Shown: one piece after another, positions 12,475 through 23,816 of the stretch | Numbering within the stretch: the stretch's first letter is position 1 | How the letters are laid out: each line of letters begins with the position of its first letter | From: Leucogyrophana mollusca | Lineage: Eukaryota; Basidiomycota; Agaricomycetes; Boletales | Direction: 5' to 3' | Length of the DNA stretch: 52,695 nucleotides | Assembly: GCA_021014945.1 (NCBI GenBank) | Contig: MU266528.1 | Coordinates: forward strand, 1-52,695 | The notes under the pieces: model-generated | Seen by the model: the letters and a program-made list of their open reading frames with translations, nothing else | What the model was told of the DNA's origin: nothing | Databases searched by the model: none | Program-made: the position numbers and the translations under genes

Positions 12475-12732
12475 TGGGTGGGGCTTTGGTGACTGTTTAC
12501 TGAGACTAGTAAAGTGTAAAGAAAAGGCTGATTTGAAGGGTATGAAACGGACTTTTGGGTATGCTGGGAGGGATGAAGAAAAGGTGGGATGGATGGACGA
12601 CGGGGAAAGGGAGAAGGATAGACGCCAGCAACACACAACAACAACACGCGGCTTATACTCTCTCGCTGTACGTTATTCCTTCACATTCACACGCGGCCGA
12701 ACAACACACGACAGACTGCAGGCTCAACAAAT

Positions 12733-13560
12733 TTATTTAATTGCTACATAGCCCCGCTCTTCACCACCAAGAGTGTCGAAGAAGGGCCCCACCACAGCCG
12801 CACTCGAGAATCCCAAGTCCTGCAACTGCACAGGGCGGTAAATAAAAGCAGGGGGCCCATCACTAGATAGCTCTCACTCTGTCAATCGCGTTAAGGTCGG
12901 CATTGAACGCATGCCGCAACTGCTCTAGTGCGCCTCCGTGCTAAAAACAGCAAGCATTAGCGCTCCATATACGTACCCTCCGAGGAACGACTCACCTCCA
13001 ACAAGAAATCAACGGATTGGTCAACATAAAAGCAAGCATAACATCTTCCCGTAGGTAGCCTATATTCACGATGTTACCAATGGCTGGGTTCGAGCTAGGA
13101 CCAGCTACTGGGCAAGGACTTGGAGGTTACGGGCAAGGAGGCACGTGTTCTGATGGGGGGAGAGGCGCCTGCCGATAATGAAGGTAATGAGAGTGGCAAC
13201 GAGGATGCACACGACGTTAGTAATGCATCTGAACATAGATGCAAGCATCTCGGGCTGCGGCTCTCTTCAAGGGGATCGCCCATGAAACGACCATCCATAG
13301 CGCGGCGTGCAAAACAAAAGTGCTGGCCTGAAGGTAAATGAAGTTTTTCCAGTGATCTCGGGAGAGCCCTGTGAGGTTGGCAGGGATCGGACCTAGTGGC
13401 AACCGTTCATCAGATAGAGCTGTACCATGGAGGAGAAAAGGACAGGCTCACAGCACCATATAAGCGGAACTTCACCCTCGGCGGGTAAGGACGTTAGGTA
13501 TGACAGCGCCCTTCCACAACGAAGTAATTGTGATGGCTTTCTCAGGTTTCCGTAAGGCCA
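12733..13560 (-). CDS. Unresolved membrane-protein-like gene (3' part)
   Basis: I do not recognise this gene. The 3' exons are the clearest: 12825-12733, 12940-12878 and one ending at 12996 join in phase through consensus introns. They give DQSVDFLLE, then HGGALEQLRHAFNADLNAIDR, then LQDLGFSSAAVVGPFFDTL ending VAIK. Further 5', a frame at about 13400-13217 encodes LGPIPANLTGLSRDHW and a strong hydrophobic helix (FIYLQASTFVLHAALWMVV), suggesting at least one membrane segment. One join between the two parts is possible but needs a weak GTTCAG donor, and several frames look coding-like around 13500-13600. The start codon was not found. It lies 3'-to-5' in tandem with the phosphatase gene. Confidence 0.35.
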
Positions 13561-13584
13561 TCATCGTATAGCCTACCCTCGCTC

Positions 13585-14156
13585 TCATGCCATTCCTAGT
13601 CTCAAGAGATCGAAACCCTTCCGGAGGATAATCGCATTGGCCATCCGGTAAGAGGTTGCCAATCCTCTCATCTCGGTATCAAGGAGCTGTAGTTGGGTGG
13701 ACAACTCGTCGCCAATCTGCCCCCACACTGGTGTGTTCGGATTTGGAGTTCGAATGGAGATCTTTATAGAGCCCAAATTCGGTGAGCTTCCGCTGAAGAC
13801 TGGGCCTTTTGGCGAAGTATGTCCCCGGGTCACCCCGGAACCAATCGCAGGGCTCATCAACTGAGCCGCTATCAATTTACACGACATGAATAAACGGCGG
13901 TGAGATTAACGCTGAGGCGACTCACACAGTAAGGTATGATATTGGGACGAGAAGTGGCGGATGTCGTAGTATATGATCCGGGTATGGTGACGGAGGTGCG
14001 GGTATGAATGCCTCTTGAGTTTTGCGAGGCTCTGCACCCAGGGGAGGAGCCAGAGTAGGGTGAGGAGACCGGGCTGGTGCGATACGTGCCCAACCGTCTG
14101 GGCGGTGTAAGCTGGGAAAGTACCAGATCCTCTCCTTTAGGCTGAGAAGGCCTCAT
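13585..14156 (-). CDS. Ser/Thr/Pro-rich ORF, possible 5' part of the neighbouring unresolved gene
   Basis: Two overlapping open frames join through an intron with a GTGAGT donor (about 13921) and a GATAG acceptor (about 13864). The product is a Ser/Thr/Pro-rich sequence (TSPVSSPYSGSSPGC) followed by TPNPNTPVWGQIGDEL and a short helical stretch, ending in TGA at 13585. No domain is recognised. The 5' end is unclear: MSRY at ~14324 and an ORF at 14332-14571 are in range but could not be joined with confidence. It may be a separate small gene, the front of the gene at 12733-13560, or non-coding. The gap 14157-14746 holds nothing else I can support. Confidence 0.22.
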
Positions 14157-14746
14157 CGGAGAAGACGAGGGTCCACAGAGACGGGAGCTTGGTTCCCCCC
14201 GGCTCGATTTGACCTGGGAGATTATGCCTCTTCGTGCGCGAAGTAATTGTGGCTACGTGCGCAAAGTTGAATCTGCAGGAAAAATGAAACGACGAGAAGA
14301 AAGACAGAGTTGGAGTTCGCGTACCGGGACATTACTGGAAAATAGTAAGGAGTTGAACGACCTGCATTGACCGTCGCAACGAAACCGCGCTGATCTCGTT
14401 CGTGCGTTTCGTTCCGGCTGTCAGACTACAGCTGAAAGAAAGGATGAAGACTGGGAGAAAAGGACGGTGAGTTAAGTCAATGCCTTCTCGGACAAAGGGA
14501 GCCACTGGGCCAAAGGCCCACAAAGGATTCTGGAGGACCCTTTCATGATCAGTCTTTTTGAACGCGGTCACGTCAAAGTGATCGGCGGTATGGCAGCGAA
14601 TATTCTTGATTTGGTGGAGGGGTCTCCAAGGGGGTCACACACACCTGCCTGAAAGAACAGATCGCTGGGTGATTGAGTACAAAAATGAGACGCTTCGATA
14701 CTTATGTTCCACTCTCCCTGTTATTTTACTGGTAAAGCGCAACCTA

Positions 14747-16219
14747 TTACTCATCGTCGAAACCACCCTCGAACAAGTAATTAGCGGCCAATTCCTCGTT
14801 CTTGTCGCACGCAAAGTAGGCCTCAACAACTGCGTGGCGAGGGAAGCCCAGGGCTTCCAGCTAGGGTGGGGGTGAGTTACACAGATACTATGAAAGACAG
14901 TGTACACCACATACACGTTCGATGGCAGCTCGCTCCTCTTCAGTGATTTGAATGACCTGAGCACCAGGAGGCAGGTCACCCTCACTTTGGGCCATCTGCA
15001 TTAGCATTTGCATCAAACCCTCCGGGTTTTCTCGCAGAGCCTGCGCTAGCTGGGGGTTCTGCTGAGCTAGTTGCTGGATCATTGGCTGAAGGAGTTGTGG
15101 GTTAGCAGCAACCATTTGCCGCATTTGTTGAGCTTCTGGGGTGTTCATCATCGCCTGAAGATCAAGTCCTGCGGGCAGGACTGGTCTCCCGCCAGCAGGC
15201 TGCGCACCGCCCTGTTGTTGCTGCTGCTGGGCAAGCTAATGAAATATTGATTTGAGTCATCGAGGGGACAGACATGGTTCGCTCAAGGACGAACCTGGAA
15301 GAGATTCTGGGGACCACTAGACGGTGGCGGAGCAGCAGCTTGCGCGGCAGGTGCCCCAGAAGCAGGTGCGGCAGCGGGTGCACCACCCGCTGGCGCCTGT
15401 GCGCGTGGGGCACCAGAAGCCTCCGCCTCCAGATGTGCAGGGATACCCTATCACGGGCAATGTGTCAGTAATAACAAAGACCAAGTTTGATTCCACTTGC
15501 GGTCATCAGGTACTCGACTGCGCGGTCGGGATTGTTGAAGCTGGCTCTTAGAGCTCGCATGACCTGCTCCCGTTCGAAGCCCATTTCCATCATATTCTGA
15601 ATTGTTGTATTCAAGGCCTCCCCGCTTAAGAATGAGCTCATGTCGCCAAATGCAGGAGGTGCGGCGGCAGGCGCTGGTGCTGCGGGGGCAGGGGAGGGAG
15701 CGGCAGGTGCCGGTGGAGCTACTGCTGGGGCTGCGGCGGGCGCGGGAGCGGGGGCTGGGGGTGCGGCAGCGGGGGGTGCGGCAGAACTACTGGCCTCTGC
15801 GGGAGCGACCGACACAGCTGGTGCTGGGGTTGGTTTGGGCTGAAGGGAAGGGTTAGGACGATCTCATGGAGGATGGTAGGATTGGGTTCACACCTTCGAC
15901 ACCATGAGGACCAGGAAATCTTTCTCTTTGATCTCACATGATTCCACAGTCTTGTTATCGGGAAGTACTTTGCCTACGGGGTCAAGGATAAGCTTACGAG
16001 TCCACTCCCAAGTCATATAAGAAGCCAACCGGAGTAAATGATCTTTTGACTCTCTATTGAGTGACCTTGAGAGTCCAAGATCTTCTTCTTGAGATCACCG
16101 ACAGTGTCTGAGCCTTCAGCATCGATCTACGCGCCTGAATAAGTGGATGCCATCGGTAAGCCACAACGATCGCTCACCTGAAAGACCTTCTGCTGCAGGG
16201 TCTTTATCGTGACTTTCAT
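14747..16219 (-). CDS. RAD23: RAD23 UV-excision repair / proteasome shuttle protein
   Basis: Seven exons (16219-16178, 16126-16030, 15973-15894, 15839-15501, 15447-15295, 15235-14915, 14860-14747) sum to 1146 nt, giving 381 aa. Domains in order: N-terminal ubiquitin-like domain ([14 protein letters not shown] ... GDLKKKI ... IIYSGKVLPD ... FLVLMV); an Ala/Pro linker; UBA1 ([17 protein letters not shown] ... AVEYLM); a Q-rich linker; the XPC/Rad4-binding STI1-type domain ([17 protein letters not shown] ... [10 protein letters not shown]); and C-terminal UBA2 ([18 protein letters not shown] ... NYLFE). The full family architecture is intact. It couples nucleotide-excision repair (with Rad4) to delivery of ubiquitinated proteins to the proteasome. 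The intron at 15448-15500 has a GC donor (GCAAGT). The gene is divergent from the LRR gene. Confidence 0.96.
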
Positions 16220-16319
16220 TATAGATAGCGATCTTCAGACAATTAAATTAGCACTGGATGGTCTTGCTTGCCGTCGAGCTTAGTCTTACCGATGAAGGTG
16301 GCTTGTAAGAGGATGGGTG

Positions 16320-16325
16320 ACGCGT
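16320..16325. promoter_or_regulatory. ACGCGT box in the RAD23/LRR divergent promoter
   Basis: A single MluI-box hexamer lies in the 291-bp region between the divergent RAD23 (-) and LRR (+) starts. One hexamer can occur by chance, so functional meaning is uncertain. Nothing else recognisable is seen in this interval. Confidence 0.2.
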
Positions 16326-16510
16326 AATAATCATAATTAGTGTGACCCAATGTGACCGGAATATCTGTCACGATATCACAGGGGTGGATTTGGGGTCCTT
16401 GATCGGTGACCTTTGCCTCCTGGACCAGGCTCCCCAACTGCCTCCATAAGTCAACGGGGCAGGCGCAAGGCTTGTTATCCTCTCCACCAAACCTCCACAG
16501 ATACGCCGCT

Positions 16511-18604
16511 ATGGAAGCTGAAGCTGGAGACGATTATCTTCGTCGCATCGCAACCTTTATCAGAAACAACGAGAAGGGCCTTGCCGAAGCTGGGCTTGTT
16601 CGGCGTCGACGACCACAACGGAGACATACTATTACCCCCACAACAACTTCAGTCTTTAACCCTGTGGGTTGGTTTGCTTATGACGCTTCATCTCAGTCTC
16701 CTGCTCCGCCTCCGAAACCTGTGGTCTTCGCCATTGATACTCATCGTCTGTTCTACATCCTCATGCGCCTCGAAGCAGCCGGAATTGACATCGGAACTTT
16801 GGATGTAAAGGTGGACAACCCATCGAAGCCCATGACTTACACCAACATCTTCTCTGCGTCTGACAAGTCCGAGACTTTGTCTCTCGCCTCGTTTCGCTCG
16901 TCCCTATCTGCTGTGTCTGGGTTGTCACTGGGGGTGGGGTGGTTGGGGAGACAGGAGCCTCAGAGTATAGACTCGGAACTCAAGTACATCTACAGCAGTT
17001 TCACAAAGTTACCCGCCTTGTCCATAAAGGCACCTGGGCGCAAGATCATCGCAGAGTTGGCGGAAGATCCACCCAATGAGAATGCGTTGCCTTTGGATGC
17101 ATTCAAGAACTTGCAGAGTCTGGAGTGCACAGACATTGACCCCAGGACGCTCCTAGGGTGGGATAGACTGGCGGAAAGCGTCCGAAGTCTGACGGTCAAG
17201 AGAAGTGGCTTGGAAGATATCTCTGATATATTCATTGGGGCCGTCTTGGATGACCAGGCGAGGAGAGATGGGAAAACGAGCGACCTCAGACGCCGACAGA
17301 TTCCTAGAAGACAGGCTTCTTTCCAGACCACGAGACTACCAGAATCTGTACCGGAAGATGCGGAGGATACGCCGATGGACGAGCACTCCGAGTTACCTCG
17401 GCCACCTTCACCGCTCCCGCCCTACAAATGGGCGTTCCTAAAGTTCTTGTCTCTAGCTGATAATGCTTTAACCTTCCTCCCCACCGACCCCTTGCCTCAT
17501 CTCACCTCTGTAACCCATCTCGACCTTTCCTCCAATCTCTTTGTCTCCGTTCCTCCCGGCCTCGCTGAACTGCACAATCTCGTTTCTCTCAACCTCTCAG
17601 ACAATATGATCGACTCTGTCCTTGGGATATATACGCACATGGGGCAGGTTCTGTCGGTGAATCTCTCCCGCAATAGACTAGAATCCATCTGCGGCCTCGA
17701 GCGTCTCATGGCCCTGGAGCGCGTCGACTTGCGGCAGAATCACATTGAGGAGAGTGCAGAGGTGGGACGGCTCGCTACACTGCCTAATGTTGTGGACGTC
17801 TGGATCGAGGGCAATCCGCTCACGGAGATAGAGGATAACTATCGCATATCCTGCTTCGAGTACTTCTGGAAGGAGGGAAAGAATATTTCACTTGACGGGT
17901 CCCCGCCAGGTTTCTATGAGAAGCGAAATATTACACCTTCTCCATCGGAGCAGATGACGTCGAGGCCTATTGCCACCGTACCATCACCTCCCGTCGTGGC
18001 GGTCGGTGGTGCCCCGAAGGCGAAGGCATCACTTGATCCCTCCGCTCCGGCAGCACCGCTGACCCCTCAACTTTCGCCTTCGTCGTCATCTCCTGGGTCG
18101 CGAAATGGTTCGCCAATGCTAACAGCGGCTGTGGTCGGGAAGGCAAAGAGGAGGAAAGTCAAGCGAATTGTTGATCTAGATGGGGAAGGTGATTATCACA
18201 GCGATGCCTCAGCTCAACGTGAGGGCTCTCACCTTCGTCCGAGTGCACGCACACACGCAAGAGCCGCGTCTGCGTCTGCACCATCGAACGGGCGACCATC
18301 TTCACCCCTGTCAACTGCGGTTGCATCGGGAGACGCACCACCCACTATTGCGCGGGATCATGCGGCGCCTTCGTCGCTGCGTGGCTCGAGACCCATATCG
18401 CCGAATGGCAAGCCAGCTGCACGCAGAACCCGCACATCGATGATATTCGAGCCCCTCGATGCCGTCGAGGGCTCGCCAGACAGTCAGAGCCGGATTAGGG
18501 ACGCGGAGTTATATCGCGCACGGATTGAAGCTCTGCGATCTGATATGGGTGATGGGTGGCTGAAGGTGTTCAGTCAGACCCAGACGGGGGTTGCTTCTAG
18601 CTGA
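16511..18604 (+). CDS. Leucine-rich-repeat protein (697 aa)
   Basis: A single uninterrupted exon, unusual in this window. The start was placed at 16511 (MEAEAGDDYLRR), since the upstream in-frame extension to 16406 reads as 5'UTR. The N-terminal ~300 residues contain a conserved opening and a VFAIDTHRLFYILMRLEA block. Residues ~340-480 hold about six LRRs (LKFLSLADNALTFLP, VTHLDLSSNLFVSVP, LVSLNLSDNM, VLSVNLSRNRLESI, ERVDLRQNHI) followed by an LRR cap (WIEGNPLTEIEDNYR). The last ~200 residues are disordered, Ser/Pro-rich, with a basic patch KAKRRKVKRIV. The layout fits fungal LRR proteins related to the nischarin/LRR-scaffold group. Role is presumably protein-protein interaction; partner unknown. 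Confidence 0.88.
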   Translation: MEAEAGDDYLRRIATFIRNNEKGLAEAGLVRRRRPQRRHTITPTTTSVFNPVGWFAYDASSQSPAPPPKPVVFAIDTHRLFYILMRLEAAGIDIGTLDVKVDNPSKPMTYTNIFSASDKSETLSLASFRSSLSAVSGLSLGVGWLGRQEPQSIDSELKYIYSSFTKLPALSIKAPGRKIIAELAEDPPNENALPLDAFKNLQSLECTDIDPRTLLGWDRLAESVRSLTVKRSGLEDISDIFIGAVLDDQARRDGKTSDLRRRQIPRRQASFQTTRLPESVPEDAEDTPMDEHSELPRPPSPLPPYKWAFLKFLSLADNALTFLPTDPLPHLTSVTHLDLSSNLFVSVPPGLAELHNLVSLNLSDNMIDSVLGIYTHMGQVLSVNLSRNRLESICGLERLMALERVDLRQNHIEESAEVGRLATLPNVVDVWIEGNPLTEIEDNYRISCFEYFWKEGKNISLDGSPPGFYEKRNITPSPSEQMTSRPIATVPSPPVVAVGGAPKAKASLDPSAPAAPLTPQLSPSSSSPGSRNGSPMLTAAVVGKAKRRKVKRIVDLDGEGDYHSDASAQREGSHLRPSARTHARAASASAPSNGRPSSPLSTAVASGDAPPTIARDHAAPSSLRGSRPISPNGKPAARRTRTSMIFEPLDAVEGSPDSQSRIRDAELYRARIEALRSDMGDGWLKVFSQTQTGVASS

Positions 18605-18970
18605 GGCGAAGTGGAAGCGAGCACACCGCTCATGGTCTGAATATGATATACCCGCACTGTTTTCTGTGCTCTGCTATGTACTTTTTTGTCACTCGGATAC
18701 TTACTTCACGATATATCGTAATATTGCAGTCTCAGCCTCGGTCTATGGGATATAGCCTCGACAGGAGGCCCGCGGCACCGTCCTCGAGTGTCCGGGGTCC
18801 CTGCCAGCGTGTGTTGTTTATTTCGCGTACCGTAACACGATTCTACCTTTTCCCTTCCCCGTGGCTAGCTGCGTGTGTCAATCCTTGTCTCTTCTCAATA
18901 ACTACTAGTACTGTGCTTGTGGCAGTAAACCCGCCTCTGTCGTTCTTTACCTTTGAGCTTATATATCACC

Positions 18971-19783
<813 letters not shown>

Positions 19784-20340
19784 ACGATCATCCAGGACCT
19801 GATACCTTCACACTATTCGTCTTCATCTATTTCTCAAGTAGATCATTGTCTTGTCTCGTCGATACCCCCACGCTATGCTCCTTTTCTTTATGGCCTGCAC
19901 GACCCGCACGTATGTCAGACTATCTCCATGTTTTATTGGTCTTCCTCTGCCCGGTTTTCCTTTACTCGTCCCAATCGAGAGCGGTATTTCTTTGGACACT
20001 CCTTGTGGGATGCAACATTTTGACCTGGAGGACTTGGCAAGGCTGTATAATACCGTACAGACCAAGAGGCGCCCACAAATCTTAGAGTGATATACGTTCT
20101 TGTCTGCGTCATGGAGCAGCCCTCGTGGTAGTGGAGAGATAGTAATGTCCGTTATAGCAACGTTATAAGCAATTCGGTACCTTAGTAACCCCCTTCGGGG
20201 CGTAGTGCGCTTACACAGGCGTAATGGTTTGCCACAAATGTCGTGCTCGAGGTTTTAATAAATATAAGTAACCTGGCCCACCTGAAGGTCGTACTGACTG
20301 TACTATCTCGGCGCGCCAATTTTCTTGTTTTCTTGTACCC

Positions 20341-21699
20341 ATGTTATCTGTCCTTCGGAGAACTCTGGTCAGCCAGTCCAGGCAATTTTCCACCAACCGT
20401 ATCGCAGTGGAGGGTTTCACTGGGTCAGTTGGAAACACACCTCTCGTGAGTGGAGCGGAAATTGATGTCCCTAAAAGCACTCTAATGACGATGGCTAGAT
20501 ATATCTCAAAACCCTTTCGAACGAGACAGGCTGTAAGATATTTGGCAAGGCAGAATTTCAGAACCCGGGTGGAAGTATAAAGGACCGGGCTGCTGTTGGC
20601 GTGATAAGGGATGCCGAAGAGCAAGGCCTGTGAGTGTGAGCGGGGGTGGGCGCTCAGACCGCTGATACTTGTGCTCGTACAGCATAAAACCAGGCGGAAC
20701 GGTCGTGGAAGGCACCGCAGGAAATACAGGTATCGGGTTGGCACACGTCTGCAGATCCCGAGGGTACAAATGTGTGATATTCATGCCCAACACTCAGGTA
20801 ATCTGCTCTTGAGGACCGAGGGTAGCGTTCGTACTGATTATGTATGGACTGTAGAGTCAAGAGAAGATTGACCTACTCCGGATGCTGGGCGCCGAAGTCC
20901 ACGCTGTGCCGGCCGTCCCTTACGAGAACCCCCAGAATTACAACCACCAGGCGCGAGATTACGCCAAGAACTTGACCAACGCGATCTGGACGAACCAATT
21001 CGACAATACCGCCAATGCCTACGCGCACTATATTTCTACTGGGCCTGAAATCTGGCAACAGACACAGGGAGATATTGACGGTTTCGTCTGCGCCACCGGC
21101 ACTGGGGGGACGCTGGCTGGCGTCGGGAAGTACTTGAAAGAAAAGAGTGAGGGTGAGACCCAGATATGGTTGGCCGACCCACCAGGGAGTGTTTTGTATC
21201 AATATGTGTCGACTGGGGGCAAACTAGCCGAGAGATCGGGAAGCTCCATAACAGAAGGTGGGCGACCAGATTCAGGTTCTTGTAAATATCTAACCTTCCT
21301 TCGCCTCATCAGGCATTGGCCAGGGGCGGGTGACGGACAATCTGGCAACTTTCTTTGAAGATCTGTCAGGCGCACTCCATATTTCGGACGAGAAGTCCAT
21401 TGCTATGGTCTATGAGTTGCTAGATACAGAAGGTTTGTATCTGGGTGCCAGTTCAGCTCTGAACGTCGTTGCTGCTGTCGAACTCGCACAGAAACTTGGA
21501 AAAGGTATGCCTGTCCTTCGACTTGTCGCTCGATAATGTGCTCATCGTGTTTTGTCCCACAGGATCGAAAGTCGTCACTGTATTGTGCGACGGTGCCTAC
21601 CGGTACCAGAGCCGACTCTTCTCGAAGCAGTGGCTGAAGGCCAAGGGGTTGGACGGTGCCATTCCTGAACATTTGCGCAAGTATGCGGTGTTAGACTAA
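20341..21699 (+). CDS. Cysteine synthase (O-acetylserine sulfhydrylase), mitochondrial type
   Basis: Six exons (20341-20445, 20499-20629, 20683-20797, 20855-21257, 21313-21504, 21563-21699) sum to 1083 nt, giving 360 aa. The first ~20 residues ([19 protein letters not shown]) look like a mitochondrial presequence. The fold-type II PLP enzyme signature follows: [18 protein letters not shown] with the PLP lysine, [12 protein letters not shown] (substrate loop), [16 protein letters not shown] (phosphate loop), and GASSALNV near the C-terminus. It forms cysteine from O-acetylserine and sulfide. Fungi often have two such proteins; this one has the longer eukaryotic-type insertion ([21 protein letters not shown] block), so specificity could differ from the cytosolic enzyme. 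A cystathionine beta-synthase is less likely because there is no CBS-domain pair. Confidence 0.93.
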
Positions 21700-21984
21700 T
21701 TCAGTTATATATACGACACTACTATACTGTTCATGTTCTGCGAGGTGGCTTTGCTTTATACATCCGCGGTCCGCTTCATTATTCTAGAAAGGGCGCGGGG
21801 CTTGGACTATGGTTTTGCTGTGGGTCCGCAATGCGCAACACAGGGAATCAGCTTCTGCACGCCGAAATAACCATCTGGGATATTTGTTTTCAGATATCTC
21901 GCCTCCATGCCAACCATCGCGAATTGGGGACCATTGGCATGTCAAACTTATCCGTATGCCATTCATGATTCCATCAGTGGCTCA

Positions 21985-23816
21985 TTACTGTGACGAGGGC
22001 AATATTGAGTGCTCGAGGTGTTCAGCGTCAGCTTTGGCTTCCTCCGCGGGCTCGGTGCCACTAGACTCTACATCATCTCCCCCTTTCCTCTCTGCGTCTG
22101 CGTCCGAGAAATGAACAGCTACCTCGTCACTGAACCTGATGTTGATTTCTTCCAGTGACAGACCCTTGGTCTGTATAAATCGATTATTCTGATTGTCCAG
22201 TAAAAGCCTTTAAAAACACACCTCTGGGAAATAGTACCACATGACTGCGATATCCACCGCCGTCAGACCGATAAACATGATGTAGTAATTCCATTTGATT
22301 TTGGCCAGTGCCGTTGGCCCCGCCTCGAGAAAGACAACGGTCGAGAGGAAAGTGCCAATCATCGAAAATGCCATGCCTTGCGAGCGAATGTGGGTGGGGA
22401 ATATCTCGGAGCAGTATACGTAGGATGTCGCATCTATGCCGCCTGCGTAGAAGAAGATGAAGGTGAAGACGAAGAAAACGCCCAGGGCGTTGCCTACGCG
22501 ATCTGAAGTCCCTTCAAACCGGGCTTCCATAGCACACTCGAGGCTCAGAGAGAGCATGCAGCCAGTGAGACCGATTACTGGATGGTTTCTCTTTGAGCGA
22601 GCATAAAGAGGTCTGGATAATGCTCACTCAACAAGCGCACTCGCCCCACATGGTCCATCAGCACAGAGGCCAGGAAATTTGCTCCTGTAGCAACCGTCAC
22701 GTATAGTGCGCCGAGTACAAGAACCAGTCCACCGTTGATCCCGAGTCCGTGGTACAGATTAACGATGTAGTCTGTTCGCCATGCTGATCAGTTACTGCTG
22801 GAAGAGAGAAAGGGAAGTGTAGATACTGTTGACAACCATAGCACCAGTTGCCTGCGCGGAGTACTGGGTGAAAAACCCCATCCACATTCGCTTGCGGTAG
22901 GAAGGCTTGGTGAACATCTGGCGTGCGCCACCTCCTGCCGCCCACGCGTTAGTGTCCATTTCGACTTGTTTGACCATTTGATGGAATTCTTTCTGAGCGT
23001 AAGATAGCTTCTTCTGGGAGTCGGGTTGATCGTGAGCATCCACGTGTAACCTCGAGACAATATCCCAGCTTTCTGCATGGCGACCTTGCATGAGAACTAG
23101 AGAAAGAGTGTCATTTATTGTAGAGCACGTTTTCTTATAGAGGGACAGGGGCTCACGCCAACGGGGTGACTCGGGCACCCATGGGCTACAGCACAGCAGA
23201 GCCAATGGGCTGGCGCATTGTAATGCCAGAGGGAAACGCCACTGAAAGCTCATATTGGTCGAGTAGAACGTGCCCACACCGACCCAGCTTGCAATGGCGT
23301 AGCCAGCGACTATCCAGGCTCCTGGAGAGAGAGGTAAACTAAGGTAGAGTGGAGCTCGGCAGTCCAATATTTACCGTGTTGGCCGACGAGAAGACCCCGT
23401 GATGAGGGTGGGGAAATCTCGGCTTGGAAAATCGGAATTAAGACGACCATCATCCCAATACCCCAGCCTGTGATAAAACGCGCGACCAGGAGCATAGCTA
23501 TGTCCACAGAACCTGCTTGTAGCGCTCCCCCAACTAAGGAGATGATGGCTGCTGTATTCATTGTGACCTTTCGCCCATGTATGTCGCACATGTATCCCAC
23601 TGTGAGCGCCCCGAATGTGCCTCCGGCTGAAAATATACCGTTAATGGCACCCTCGATTTGATTGGCATAGGAGGCATCATTGTCGAGGTTGAAATAGCTG
23701 AGAAAGCCAGGTTGTCCGAGAGTGTTTGTGATGACGCTAAACGCATAACCATAGGTGAGGCTTCCAAGAGTAAGGACGAGAATTATGCGTATATTGAAAG
23801 CAGAATAGTGCGCCAT
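21985..23816 (-). CDS. MFS sugar transporter (SP family)
   Basis: A multi-exon gene on the minus strand starting MAHYSAFNIRIILV. Twelve-helix sugar-porter features are present: YGYAFSVITNTLGQPGF in helix 1, GYMCDIHGRKVTM (the D/R-GRR/K loop 2-3 motif), RFITGWGIGMMVVLIPIFQAEI, PESPRWLLMQGR, FTQYSAQATGAM, VLMDHVGRVRL, and YCSEIFPTHIRSQGMA with a tail YFPETKGLSLEEI. The C-terminus is acidic and cytosolic. At least six short introns fit consensus. It imports hexoses or related sugars across the plasma membrane; the exact sugar cannot be told. An in-frame ATG at 23852 would add 12 residues. It is divergent from the TPP1-like gene. Confidence 0.92.
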